From M3007 sp964481485 (GTDB lineage Bacteria; Bacteroidota; Bacteroidia; Chitinophagales; Saprospiraceae), in contig CAYZVM010000090.1 of the NCBI GenBank assembly GCA_964481485.1, forward strand, positions 1 to 22,715: DNA of 22,715 bases. The letters run 5' to 3'. The number at the start of each line of letters is the position of its first letter. The stretch's first letter is position 1. The translations under genes were made by a program, and so were the position numbers. Positions 1 through 7,117 of this stretch are shown here, one piece after another. The notes under the pieces were generated by a model. The model made no database searches, was not told the DNA's origin, and worked only from the letters and a program-made list of their open reading frames with translations.

Positions 1-141
1 TTCTTGATTGCGGATTTGAAGCTTTCCAAAGGCTGAAAAACGAAGAGGGGAAAGGATTGATTGGAGCAAATTGATTCAAACAACTTCGATATTGAGCGGG
101 CGCCATTTTCCAAAAGGAGGATGGCGCTCGTCGTTTGGGCG
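1..141. other. Window edge; possible tail of an upstream gene and a small hairpin
   Basis: No complete gene is visible. On the plus strand, the frame starting at base 3 is open to a TGA at 72-74 and reads as a plausible protein tail ending in ...EEGKGLIGAN; this could be the last residues of a gene that begins outside the window, but 23 codons are too few to identify it. A hairpin with 7-bp perfect arms (GCGCCAT at 100-106 and ATGGCGC at 121-127) lies between this possible stop and the next gene. It lacks a T-run on either strand, so it is at best a weak terminator. Confidence 0.3.
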
Positions 142-399
142 CTAGTCTTTCCGGCTTTTCTGAATCAACTCCCGCGATGCCTCTGAAAGTGATTCGAGGT
201 CAAAATCGGCTTTGGACAAAATATCCAACAGGCAATTGATGCGGGCTTCTGTGTCGAAAAATTTGTTCACGACCGCGATGCGCCGGTTTTCCACGAGGCA
301 ATAGCCGCTCTGGAAATTTCCCTTTTCGTAGCGAACCGTATAGTCCAATTCGTCGAACACGGATTCTAATTTTTTCAGCGTAGTCTGAGTGTAGCGCAT
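142..399 (-). CDS. Small conserved hypothetical protein (85 aa)
   Basis: An 85-residue soluble protein with no signal peptide or membrane segment. The sequence is charged and compact. The central stretch (about residues 22-52), containing YEKGNFQSGYC and VVNKFFDTEARIN, resembles a small uncharacterised family that I recall from many Bacteroidota; no function is known to me. The start is ATG at 397-399 and the stop is TAG at 142-144. The gene is divergent from the beta-barrel gene at 558, and the space between the two is filled by a word-repeat element. It is kept as a real gene because of its ordinary codon use and recognisable family pattern, not because of a domain assignment. Confidence 0.7.
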   Translation of the reverse strand: MRYTQTTLKKLESVFDELDYTVRYEKGNFQSGYCLVENRRIAVVNKFFDTEARINCLLDILSKADFDLESLSEASRELIQKSRKD

Positions 400-403
400 T
401 TTC

Positions 404-528
404 GTTGGCCGTTGTTAGTTTTTCGTTGTTTGTTGTTCGTTTTTTTTATCATTTTGTAAAAAATCCGTCAACTCTACGGTGTACTCTGCGAACGAACAAC
501 TACCAACTTATAACGAACAACTATCTTG
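404..528. repeat. Heptad word-repeat element with inverted arms between divergent genes
   Basis: The left arm (404-445) is six consecutive 7-bp words that each start with GTT (for example GTTGTTA, GTTGTTT, GTTGTTC). The right arm (494-528) is their inverse, words such as GAACAAC and TTATAAC. The core between them contains AATCCGTC at 462-469 followed by a TACTCT at 482-487; the same two blocks recur in the element at 13581-13652. The arms can fold into an imperfect long hairpin. It lies between two divergently transcribed genes, so it must contain or border their promoters, but no convincing TAnnTTTG box is visible. The plus-strand reading frame that passes through it (from 405) is an artefact of the array. 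Confidence 0.75.
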
Positions 529-557
529 TGGCGCAAAAGTATCTAAAATCAAACATC

Positions 558-1202
558 ATGCGAGTGAACACATTTTACTATCCGATGATTTTCGCGCTGC
601 TTTTTTTGTTGCCAAATGCCGCACAGAGCCAGCGCACCCAAAGGTTTAAAGCAGGCATTATCGCCGGGCTGACTGCTTCGCAGATTGACGGCGACGAATC
701 GGCAGGTTATCATAAAGTCGGCCTGCAAGCTGGTCTGCGCGGCGTGGCACGTTTGAAGAAAAAACAGGAAGCAAGCGTAGAAATCCTCTACACACAGCGC
801 GGGTGCCGCCACCAGCCCCAGACTTTTCCCTTATTCAGCACCACGCTCAATTATATCGAGGTGCCCGTGCAATGGCATTACCACGACTGGCTCGCGGACG
901 GCGACGAGGACGATGGCTTCTATCGCGTGCAGTTCAATGCCGGGCTTTCTTATGGCCGTTTGTTGGACTACAAAGACAAATACGGTATAGAGGGAGGTGG
1001 CATCACGGCTGCATTGCCTGATTTGAACAGCAATAGTTTTACTGTGCTGCTCGGTGCTACTTTCTATGCGAGCCGCCATATTGGGTTCACCCTCAGGTGG
1101 CAGCGAGCACTGAACAACCTTTACAACACGGGTGAAGGTGGCAACTACGCCAAAGATTTGAACGAACATTCCCTTGCCTTTCAGGCACTTTATATGTTCT
1201 GA
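558..1202 (+). CDS. Outer membrane beta-barrel protein with signal peptide (PorT/OmpA-barrel-like)
   Basis: A 214-residue secreted protein. Residues 1-21 form a classical signal peptide (MRVNTFYYPMIFALLFLLPN then AAQSQ), with cleavage expected near AQS-QR. The mature part has alternating aromatic/polar strands and glycine turns (FKAGIIAGLTASQIDGDESA, VGLQAGLRG, FTVLLGATFYA) and ends in ...LAFQALYMF, with a terminal phenylalanine as in outer-membrane barrels. This fits the Bacteroidota 'outer membrane protein beta-barrel' family (PF13568-like), usually about 200 residues; the substrate or partner is unknown. The ATG at 558 is chosen because the signal peptide begins there; the frame stays open upstream to 405 only because it runs through the repeat element. 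It is followed after 3 bp by the phosphatase gene, so the two are probably cotranscribed. Confidence 0.8.
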   Translation: MRVNTFYYPMIFALLFLLPNAAQSQRTQRFKAGIIAGLTASQIDGDESAGYHKVGLQAGLRGVARLKKKQEASVEILYTQRGCRHQPQTFPLFSTTLNYIEVPVQWHYHDWLADGDEDDGFYRVQFNAGLSYGRLLDYKDKYGIEGGGITAALPDLNSNSFTVLLGATFYASRHIGFTLRWQRALNNLYNTGEGGNYAKDLNEHSLAFQALYMF

Positions 1203-1205
1203 GCC

Positions 1206-2132
1206 ATGCGCCTCGCTGTTCTCGACCTCGGTACGAATACTTTCCACCTGCTTATCGCTGAGCGTGATTCGAATGGCGAGGTGCATTTTTTGTCAAAACA
1301 CAAAATCTATGTGAAACTCGCCGAGGAAGGTATAGGCCACATCGGCGAGGCGGCTTTTCAGCGCGGCCTGGCGGCCTTGCGCACGTTCAAAATCGAACTG
1401 GATGCCGCCGGGATACTGGCTGCCAACACCCGCGCCGTGGGTACTGCTGCTCTCCGCACGGCGGACAACGCACCTGATTTCCTGCTGGAATCTGCCAAAA
1501 TTCTTGGTATCCGGCCCGAAATTATCCTCGGCGAGCGCGAGGCCGAGTTGATTCACAAAGGTGTTCGGCAGGCTGTGCCATTTCCTGCTGGCAAAAGGGT
1601 ATTGATTATGGACATTGGCGGCGGCAGCGTGGAGTTTGTCATAGCCGACCGAGAGCGGGTTTTTTGGCAAAAAAGTTTTCCTGTTGGCGTGGCGGTGTTG
1701 TGGCGGCTTTTTCACCACAGCGACCCTATCGAGCAAGAGGAAGTGCAGCAGATGGAACAATATTTGGAAACGGCGCTCCACGAGCTCTGGCAGGCAATAT
1801 CGCGCCACCCCTCCTCCACGCTGGTGGGGGCTTCCGGCACGTTTGATGTGATTGATATTTTTCTGCTCGACCCGGCTGAAAAGCCGGAATTGTACGGCTA
1901 CATACCCGTCATGGATTTTTACCCACTCTATAAATTGCTGCTGCGCAGCACCCTGGCTGAGCGCCGTGCCATGCCCGATTTGCCCGCCGAACGGGCAGAA
2001 ATGGTGGTGGCGGCTTTGGTGCTTATCCGCGTGGTGCTGAAAAAAGTCGGCATCGGAGAGATTTACACTTCTGCTTATGCGATGAAGGAGGGGATGTTGG
2101 AAGAGATGTTAGAGGTAAGGAGCGAGGGGTGA
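1206..2132 (+). CDS. Ppx/GppA family phosphatase (exopolyphosphatase-like)
   Basis: A 308-residue protein of the ASKHA-fold Ppx/GppA family, whose members hydrolyse terminal phosphate from polyphosphate or pppGpp in the cytoplasm. The family motifs appear in order: the N-terminal phosphate loop DLGTNTFHLLI (residues 7-17), GTAALR (79-84), GEREAEL (109-115; its glutamate is the catalytic-base region), the second phosphate loop DIGGGSVEFVI (136-146) and GASGTFD (208-214). The length matches the short Bacteroidota form that has only the catalytic domain and lacks the C-terminal HD-like extension of E. coli Ppx/GppA. Start is the ATG 3 bp after the barrel gene. Which of the two substrates it prefers cannot be read from the sequence, so no gene symbol is given. 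Confidence 0.9.
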   Translation: MRLAVLDLGTNTFHLLIAERDSNGEVHFLSKHKIYVKLAEEGIGHIGEAAFQRGLAALRTFKIELDAAGILAANTRAVGTAALRTADNAPDFLLESAKILGIRPEIILGEREAELIHKGVRQAVPFPAGKRVLIMDIGGGSVEFVIADRERVFWQKSFPVGVAVLWRLFHHSDPIEQEEVQQMEQYLETALHELWQAISRHPSSTLVGASGTFDVIDIFLLDPAEKPELYGYIPVMDFYPLYKLLLRSTLAERRAMPDLPAERAEMVVAALVLIRVVLKKVGIGEIYTSAYAMKEGMLEEMLEVRSEG

Positions 2133-2152
2133 GAGCCATATTTTACATTCGA

Positions 2153-2179
2153 TTTTGTCATGGTTACAACACGACAAAA
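2153..2179. terminator. Possible bidirectional terminator between convergent genes
   Basis: Arms TTTTGTC (2153-2159) and GACAAAA (2173-2179) enclose a 13-nt loop in the 49-bp gap between the convergent phosphatase (+) and hydrolase-fold (-) genes. The position is right for a shared terminator and the A/T ends provide T-runs on both strands, but the stem is AT-rich and weak. Confidence 0.3.
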
Positions 2180-2181
2180 AA

Positions 2182-3210
2182 TCAAAACTTTCCTTCCAAA
2201 AAAGCCATCACGTCTTTCACAGTCTGGGTTGGGTTTTCTTCCTGCGGCCAATGGCCTGTATTCCGGTAAATGCGCAAATCCGAGCTGCGAATGCTTTGGT
2301 GGAATTTGTAAGCAAACTCGGGCGAAAGCCGGGTGTCCTCCGCGCCCCAAAGAACGAGCGTGGGCGTGCTGATACGCTCCACGATGTCCACCGGCGGGCG
2401 GTTTTCGCTCACCGAAGCCCGGTCGGTGAAGGCCTTGCGATTGCCGGGCCGGAGCAGCAACTCGAAATGGCGCTGCACGAGCGAATCGCTCACCAACGCT
2501 TCGTCGGCATAGACGTCTTCCAACATCAACTTGATGAACGAGCGCGGGGTGATTTTCAGCATCACGCCGTTGAGCACGGGCGCACGCGCCAACCAGATAA
2601 TCCACGGGGTGCTTCTCGGCTCGAAACCCGGTGCGTCAAGCAGGATGAGTTTGTGCAGGCGTTCGGGGCGGTCGGCTGCGTAGAACCACGCGATTTGCGC
2701 GCCGAGACCATTGCCCGCGAGGTGAAATTTTTTCAAATTCAACTTTTGCACCAAACTGTCGAGAAAACTCGCGTAGGCGAATGCACTGTAACTGCCTCTC
2801 GGGTGCGGTCCGGTGAGGCCGAATCCGGGCAAATCCACGCTGATAACCTGATACTTGCGCGACATTTCTGCAGTCCAGCCCTCCCAGGTGTGGAGCGAAC
2901 TTTGGGTGTTGTGAAGCAGCAAAATTGGCTCGCCCTTGCCGGTAATGCGGCAATGCACGTCCATGCCGTCCACGTACAAAAACTTGGATTCGGGATAGGT
3001 GTATCGTTTTGCCAATTCCCACACGGGTATGTCGTCGTGCCAGTTTTGGTAGAGCCAATAAATCAGGAGAAGGAAAATCACCCAGCGGAACAAACGGGAG
3101 ATGCTGAATCTCCCAAGCCATTTTTGGGCGGTCGCGAGGCGATTGGTATCGCTGTCGGTCAAATTTTGGGCGGGTGGGGCAGGGTCTTGGTTTTGTAAAT
3201 TTTCATCCAT
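2182..3210 (-). CDS. Alpha/beta-hydrolase-fold protein, membrane-anchored, lacking the nucleophilic Ser
   Basis: A 342-residue protein with one N-terminal membrane helix (about residues 41-55, WVIFLLLIYW) followed by an alpha/beta-hydrolase domain: strand/oxyanion region ILLLHN (96-101), VISVDLPGFG (122-131), the elbow GNGLG (166-170), LVLWGAED (285-292) and the histidine block NTGHWPQEENP (317-327). The expected acid (D292) and histidine (H320) are present, but the elbow G-x-S-x-G reads G-N-G-L-G, with glycine (codon GGT) where the nucleophilic serine should be. The usual oxyanion HG is also changed to HN. The fold and family (close to haloalkane dehalogenase/esterase-like hydrolases) are clear; ordinary Ser hydrolase activity is doubtful. 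It starts 33 bp downstream of the DUF4199 gene on the same strand, so the two are probably one transcript. Confidence 0.85.
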   Translation of the reverse strand: MDENLQNQDPAPPAQNLTDSDTNRLATAQKWLGRFSISRLFRWVIFLLLIYWLYQNWHDDIPVWELAKRYTYPESKFLYVDGMDVHCRITGKGEPILLLHNTQSSLHTWEGWTAEMSRKYQVISVDLPGFGLTGPHPRGSYSAFAYASFLDSLVQKLNLKKFHLAGNGLGAQIAWFYAADRPERLHKLILLDAPGFEPRSTPWIIWLARAPVLNGVMLKITPRSFIKLMLEDVYADEALVSDSLVQRHFELLLRPGNRKAFTDRASVSENRPPVDIVERISTPTLVLWGAEDTRLSPEFAYKFHQSIRSSDLRIYRNTGHWPQEENPTQTVKDVMAFLEGKF

Positions 3211-3243
3211 AAGCAGGGATTAGACGGAGTTTGGTTAGAGAGG

Positions 3244-3759
3244 TCATTTTTCGGAACGGAGGATGCCCGCGATGCCCGCCGACAATGCAAAACCGCCGAG
3301 AGCGCCAAAGCCCATGCGCAGAAAAACATCTCCCATACCGAGCGCCATGCCTTCTTTTTCAAGGTATTGGATTTGTTCCCGGATTTGATTGGCTTGTTGC
3401 GGGTCGCCCGTTCCGGCGGCTAATTGTTGTTTCAAAAAATCCAATTTAAGCGCGGTTTCCATTTGCAGCAACTCTGGATCGGCGAGGTGCAGGGTGTAGT
3501 AGAAAAGCCAGTAGAACAGGTTTGTAAGCAAAAAAACAACAAACGGGGTGCGCAGTATTTCGCGGAAATCGCGGTTGGTGCCGAGCGCGGCGCAGTCTTC
3601 TTTGGCCGCCCGCCACATGAACAACAGGTAAATCCCCATGCTCGCCCATTGCAGCCAGGGATTGAGGAAAAGTTCTTTTTTGACAAAATAGAGGATGGCA
3701 AAGTAGAAGACGACCACCGCGCCGCCCAACAGGCCATTTCGGACACCAGTATTTTTCAT
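3244..3759 (-). CDS. DUF4199-like integral membrane protein
   Basis: A 171-residue membrane protein with four predicted hydrophobic segments at about residues 9-26, 35-50, 70-90 and 145-167. A charged, glutamine-rich stretch (about 96-135) lies between the third and fourth. This is the layout of the DUF4199 family common in Bacteroidota (function unknown). The ATG at 3757-3759 is chosen over an upstream in-frame start because the first membrane helix follows it directly and a TAnnTTTG box lies about 20 bp upstream; the longer frame would run through a terminator hairpin. A second DUF4199 gene lies immediately upstream on the same strand, so the two look like diverged tandem paralogues. Confidence 0.7.
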   Translation of the reverse strand: MKNTGVRNGLLGGAVVVFYFAILYFVKKELFLNPWLQWASMGIYLLFMWRAAKEDCAALGTNRDFREILRTPFVVFLLTNLFYWLFYYTLHLADPELLQMETALKLDFLKQQLAAGTGDPQQANQIREQIQYLEKEGMALGMGDVFLRMGFGALGGFALSAGIAGILRSEK

Positions 3760-3779
3760 AAAGGAAAAAGTTGCCGGGG

Positions 3780-3787
3780 CAAAAATA
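3780..3787 (-). promoter_or_regulatory. Predicted Bacteroidota -7 box (TATTTTTG) for the downstream DUF4199 gene
   Basis: On the minus strand the bases read TATTTTTG, a full match to the Bacteroidota -7 consensus TAnnTTTG, ending 20 bp before the ATG at 3759. It coincides with the T-rich tail of the terminator hairpin at 3791-3814, so the end of one transcript and the start of the next share the same bases. No clear -33 TTTG was found because that position lies in the hairpin. Confidence 0.5.
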
Positions 3788-3814
3788 GAACGCCCGGCTG
3801 GTGAAAGCCGGGCG
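3781..3814 (-). terminator. Rho-independent terminator between the two DUF4199 genes
   Basis: A perfect 9-bp GC-rich stem (CGCCCGGCT at 3791-3799 and AGCCGGGCG at 3806-3814) closes a 6-nt loop. Read on the minus strand it is followed by TTCTATTTTT. It lies 46 bp after the stop of the upstream DUF4199 gene (3860-4414) and should end its transcript. Confidence 0.75.
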
Positions 3815-3859
3815 TTGTGTTGATTTATTTGCAAAAGGGCGTTTGTGGCGCAAGAACGC

Positions 3860-4414
3860 TCAAACAATCTCTTTTTTCAGCATCAGGCCACTGATAAGCC
3901 CGGCCAGAAAGCCCACGAATACGCTGAAAATCACCGTGACAATAGCGAAGAAAACGGGGGAGAAAAAGAAGGAGGCGTACTCCATTGCCTGCTCTATTTG
4001 CTCTTCCGACTGGCCGCTGCGCTCCATATCCTGCATAGCGATTTCTTTGATTTGGTCCATCATTTCTGGCGCGATGAAGCCCATGAAAATGACTAACCAA
4101 ACAGCAGTGATGAGCCCGGCGACCAAGCCAGCGATGGTGCCTAAGCCAAGCCCTTGGCCGGTGCTGAACACGCCTCCCAAGTCAATGCCGCGGTGCAGTT
4201 GCGCGGCATTGTAAATGAAATAAAAAGTGATGCCGAACAGCAAGAGATTGTTCCCCCATTTCAACGCTGTGTTGGTCATCAGGGTCTCGTTCAGGCCGGC
4301 CACATAAGTGATGAGGTTCAGCAAGATGCCGATGCCGGCGATGTAAACGCCAGCGGTCACTGCCCGGCTGGAGAGGGTTTTTTGTGGGGTGTCTGTTTGC
4401 TCAAAATTTGCCAT
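3860..4414 (-). CDS. DUF4199 domain integral membrane protein
   Basis: A 184-residue protein with four hydrophobic helices (about residues 22-40, 52-68, 88-112 and 152-178) and an acidic loop (about 118-145, MMDQIKEIAMQDMERSGQSE) before the last helix, matching the Bacteroidota DUF4199 family of unknown function. Glycine-rich helix pairs (GLGLGTIAGLVAGL and FVGFLAGLISGLML) are typical. Start is the ATG at 4412-4414; no other in-frame start fits the N-terminal tail. It ends at a clear hairpin terminator and is divergent from the ABC transporter gene. Confidence 0.85.
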   Translation of the reverse strand: MANFEQTDTPQKTLSSRAVTAGVYIAGIGILLNLITYVAGLNETLMTNTALKWGNNLLLFGITFYFIYNAAQLHRGIDLGGVFSTGQGLGLGTIAGLVAGLITAVWLVIFMGFIAPEMMDQIKEIAMQDMERSGQSEEQIEQAMEYASFFFSPVFFAIVTVIFSVFVGFLAGLISGLMLKKEIV

Positions 4415-4704
4415 GGTGGATACTTTTGATGAAAGATTGATTTTTGCTTTTCCGGCCGAAACTACACCCCGTTGCCCTCCCCGTCTCCAATAGTTCCGAC
4501 TATATTTTTGTTTTTAACGACAAAACCCACTTTCCGGCGGGGGCTTTTGCAGAACTTTGTCGGTCAAAATTGGTTTCTTAGGCTTCCGAAGGTTGCACGT
4601 GCCGAATGTCCTCGCAGGCAACAGTTTTAGTCTCATATTTTGCGGTTTTTCGGTTTTGCAGTTGCCAAACCGATAACCGTCCATCGTCCACCTTTTTGCC
4701 GTAA
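4415..4704. other. Intergenic region between divergent DUF4199 and ABC transporter genes
   Basis: 290 bp without a credible gene. A full TAnnTTTG match (TATTTTTG, 4503-4510, plus strand) lies about 195 bp before the ABC transporter start, but it lacks a -33 TTTG at the right distance. A short hairpin with arms CGGTTT (4651-4656) and AAACCG (4667-4672) lies in the presumed leader. Nothing else was recognised; no repeat element of the word-array type is present here. Confidence 0.4.
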
Positions 4705-6471
4705 ATGTCTGATTCTCAAAAATTCAACTATTCCCTTTTCCGCCGGGTGATGGCGATGGTGAAACCCTACAAGCGCACTTTTTACCTCACGGCGATACTC
4801 ACCGTCGTGTTGGCTCCGCTGGCCATCATGCGCCCGAAGCTGGTGCAGACGATGGTGGACGACCATATTTTTGTGGGCGACGTGCGGGGCATGACCATCT
4901 TGGCCTGCATCATTTTGGGGGTGTTGATTTTGGAGGTGGTGCTGCGCTATTTCTTTTTGTATTGGGCCGATTGGCTCGGGCAGGCCACCATCCGCGATTT
5001 GCGGGTGAAGGTGTTCAAACACGTCACCAGCCTGAATCTCAACTACTTCGACAAAACGCCCATCGGCCAAAGCACCACCCGCACTATCAACGACATTGAG
5101 GCCATCAACACCGTTTTTAGCGAGGGCAGCATTACCATTTTGGCCGATTTGATGACGCTGACTGCCGTGCTGTTCATCATGTTTTACACTTCGTGGAAAC
5201 TGACCTTGGTGGTGCTCGTGGTGTTCCCATTGCTCATTTGGGGCAGTTATCAGTTCAAGGAAAGTGTGCGCAAGAGTTACGAAAAAGTGCGCAACCACAT
5301 CGCCACGATGAACACTTTTTTGCAGGAGCGCATCAGCGGGATGCGCATCGTGCAGATTTTCAATGCCGAGGCGCACGAGGCCGAGAAATTTCGCCAAATC
5401 AACCGCGATTACACGTCTGCCAACTTGAAAGCCATTTTTGCCTACGCCATTTTTTTTCCGGTGGTGGACATCATCTCCGCGCTCTCGCTCGGCCTCATGG
5501 TGTGGTACGGCGCGCGCGGTGTGCTTTCCGATGAGGTCACGGTGGGTACTTTGGTCGCTTTTCCGCTTTACATTTCGATGTTGTACCGCCCGATTCGGAT
5601 GTTGGCTGACAAATTTAACAGCTTGCAAATGGGGCTTATCGCCGCCGAGCGCGTGTTCAAATTATTGGAAAACGACGACAGGGTACAAAATTCCGGCAAT
5701 CTCGCTCCCGAAAGGCTACGGGGCAAAGTCGAGTTCGATAACGTGCATTTTTCGTACAGCGACGATTTGGAAAAGGGTTCCATTTTACGCGGCGTTTCAT
5801 TTGAAATAAAACCCGGCGATACGCTCGCCATTGTGGGCAGCACGGGCAGCGGCAAAACGACGATTATCAGCCTGCTCAACCGATTCTACGAAATTCAAAA
5901 AGGCCAAATCCGCATTGACGACCACGACTTGCGCGAATACGACGTGTTCGCGCTGCGCCGCCGCATCGCCGTCGTATTGCAGGATGTGTTTTTGTTTTCG
6001 GGTACTGTTTTGGAAAATATCACCCTCCGCGACTCGAATATTACGGAGGAACAGGTGGTGAAAGCTGCAAAGATGATTGGCGCCCACAAGTTTATCCAAA
6101 AACTACCGGGTGGCTATCACTATCAGGTGATGGAGCGCGGCGCCACGCTCTCCATGGGGCAGCGCCAGTTGATTTCGTTTGTGCGGGCGCTCATTTTCAA
6201 CCCCGATATTCTCATTTTGGACGAAGCCACGTCGTCCATTGACCCCGAATCGGAGGCTGTGATTCAGCACGCCATCGAGACGCTCATCGCCAAACGCACG
6301 AGCATCATCATCGCGCACCGGCTCTCCACGATTCGCCACGCGACGAATATTTTGGTGCTGGAAAAAGGCGAGGTCAAGGAGTTTGGCTCGCACAATGTGC
6401 TGCTCGAACTGCAAGAGGGGAAATACCGGGAGTTGTACGAGAAGCAGTTTTTACAGGTGAGTGAGGCGTGA
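4705..6471 (+). CDS. ABC exporter, fused permease and ATPase (MsbA/MdlB type)
   Basis: A 588-residue half-transporter that pumps a lipid, peptide or drug-like substrate out across the inner membrane as a dimer. The N-terminal six-helix transmembrane domain spans about residues 20-310 (hydrophobic blocks near 26-42, 64-88, 143-160, 164-181, 245-268 and 281-292). The ATPase domain follows with Walker A GSTGSGKTT (378-386), Q-loop VVLQD (Q426), signature LSMGQ (482-486; the usual LSGGQ with a methionine), Walker B ILILDE (502-507) and switch histidine H538. The length is standard. ATG at 4705 is the natural start, with no Shine-Dalgarno sequence. The substrate cannot be deduced from sequence or neighbours. 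Confidence 0.93.
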   Translation: MSDSQKFNYSLFRRVMAMVKPYKRTFYLTAILTVVLAPLAIMRPKLVQTMVDDHIFVGDVRGMTILACIILGVLILEVVLRYFFLYWADWLGQATIRDLRVKVFKHVTSLNLNYFDKTPIGQSTTRTINDIEAINTVFSEGSITILADLMTLTAVLFIMFYTSWKLTLVVLVVFPLLIWGSYQFKESVRKSYEKVRNHIATMNTFLQERISGMRIVQIFNAEAHEAEKFRQINRDYTSANLKAIFAYAIFFPVVDIISALSLGLMVWYGARGVLSDEVTVGTLVAFPLYISMLYRPIRMLADKFNSLQMGLIAAERVFKLLENDDRVQNSGNLAPERLRGKVEFDNVHFSYSDDLEKGSILRGVSFEIKPGDTLAIVGSTGSGKTTIISLLNRFYEIQKGQIRIDDHDLREYDVFALRRRIAVVLQDVFLFSGTVLENITLRDSNITEEQVVKAAKMIGAHKFIQKLPGGYHYQVMERGATLSMGQRQLISFVRALIFNPDILILDEATSSIDPESEAVIQHAIETLIAKRTSIIIAHRLSTIRHATNILVLEKGEVKEFGSHNVLLELQEGKYRELYEKQFLQVSEA

Positions 6472-6489
6472 GTTTTGTTCAAATTTGGC

Positions 6490-6497
6490 TAAATTTG
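6490..6497 (+). promoter_or_regulatory. Predicted -7 box (TAAATTTG) for the DUF433/DUF5615 pair
   Basis: TAAATTTG matches TAnnTTTG exactly and ends 20 bp before the ATG at 6518. A TTTTG at 6473-6477 is too close (12 bp) to be a good -33 box. The promoter would give the toxin-antitoxin pair its own transcript apart from the ABC gene. Confidence 0.5.
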
Positions 6498-6517
6498 CAC
6501 CATAAAAAAACGAGATT

Positions 6518-6757
6518 ATGGAATCAAACCTGCTGTCCCGAATTACTTCTGAACCAAAAATTTGTCACGGCAAGCCCGTGATTCGGGGGCTGAGGTATCC
6601 CGTTGAGTCTATGCTGGAATTACTTGCCTCTGGAATGACCCATGAAGAGATTTTGGCCGATTATGAAGATTTGGAAGAGGAAGATTTGCAGGCTTGCCTG
6701 CTCTTTGCGGCCAAATCCGTTAAGATGAAACATGTTTCCCCTTTAGCCGCAGCATGA
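6518..6757 (+). CDS. DUF433 family antitoxin
   Basis: A 79-residue protein matching the DUF433 family: an N-terminal ITSEPKICHGKPVIRGLRYP block (residues 9-28) followed by a short helix-turn-helix-like part SGMTHEEILADYEDLEEEDL (38-57). DUF433 proteins are small DNA-binding antitoxins that usually sit directly before a DUF5615 PIN-like toxin and neutralise and repress it. Here the downstream ATG (6754) overlaps the antitoxin stop (TGA at 6755-6757) in the ATGA arrangement typical of coupled toxin-antitoxin genes. A TAnnTTTG box lies just upstream. Confidence 0.85.
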   Translation: MESNLLSRITSEPKICHGKPVIRGLRYPVESMLELLASGMTHEEILADYEDLEEEDLQACLLFAAKSVKMKHVSPLAAA

Positions 6758-7106
6758 AATTTATAGTAGATGCCCATTGCCAAAATCATTGGCTCGCCTA
6801 CTTCGCGAATTGGGACATGACGCAGTTCACACTTTGGAATTGCCCCATCGAAATCGAACAGATGACGAAGAAATCAATACACTTTCGTTGGCTGAACAGC
6901 GGGTAGTCATCTCAAAAGACTCTGATTTTTTCGACAGTTATTTTGGGAAACAAGAACCTTACAAGCTGCTCTATCTGACTATGGGCAACATTCGAAATAG
7001 CGAGTTGCTCACACTTTTTCAGAAAAACATTTTATCAATCGAACAAGAATTGATGAGCGCGGATGTCATAGAAATGAATCGGAAGGCCTTAGTTGTTATT
7101 CAATAA
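6754..7106 (+). pseudogene. DUF5615 PIN-like toxin, split by a -1 frameshift
   Basis: From the ATG at 6754 the reading begins MKFIVDAH, the expected N-terminus of a DUF5615 PIN-like toxin, but then continues in a wrong frame to a TAG at 6904-6906. The rest of the family sequence (PKSLARLLRELGHDAVHTLELPH and so on, with the acidic block ISKDSDFFDSYFG) continues in another frame to a TAA at 7104-7106. A single T missing near 6776-6778 (the expected CATTTGCCA reads CATTGCCA) joins both parts perfectly. A TTG at 6777 could restart translation, but the product would lack the conserved first aspartate (D6) of the PIN-like active site. Either the toxin is inactivated or this is a sequencing error in a T-run; the remainder is intact, which favours a recent event or an error. 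Confidence 0.85.
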
Positions 7107-7117
7107 TTGGCTTCCGC

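Noticed and set aside
405..557. N-terminal extension of the beta-barrel gene
   Set aside because: The extension translates the word-repeat element; the signal peptide starts at the ATG at 558.
2155..3198. Long plus-strand open frame (347 aa) opposite the hydrolase-fold gene
   Set aside because: It is the antisense of a gene with clear alpha/beta-hydrolase motifs; its own translation has no domain pattern and arises from GC-rich codon bias.
4633..5628. Long minus-strand frame (331 aa) opposite the ABC exporter
   Set aside because: The translation is histidine/glutamine-rich without any motif and fully overlaps the transmembrane domain of an unmistakable ABC transporter.
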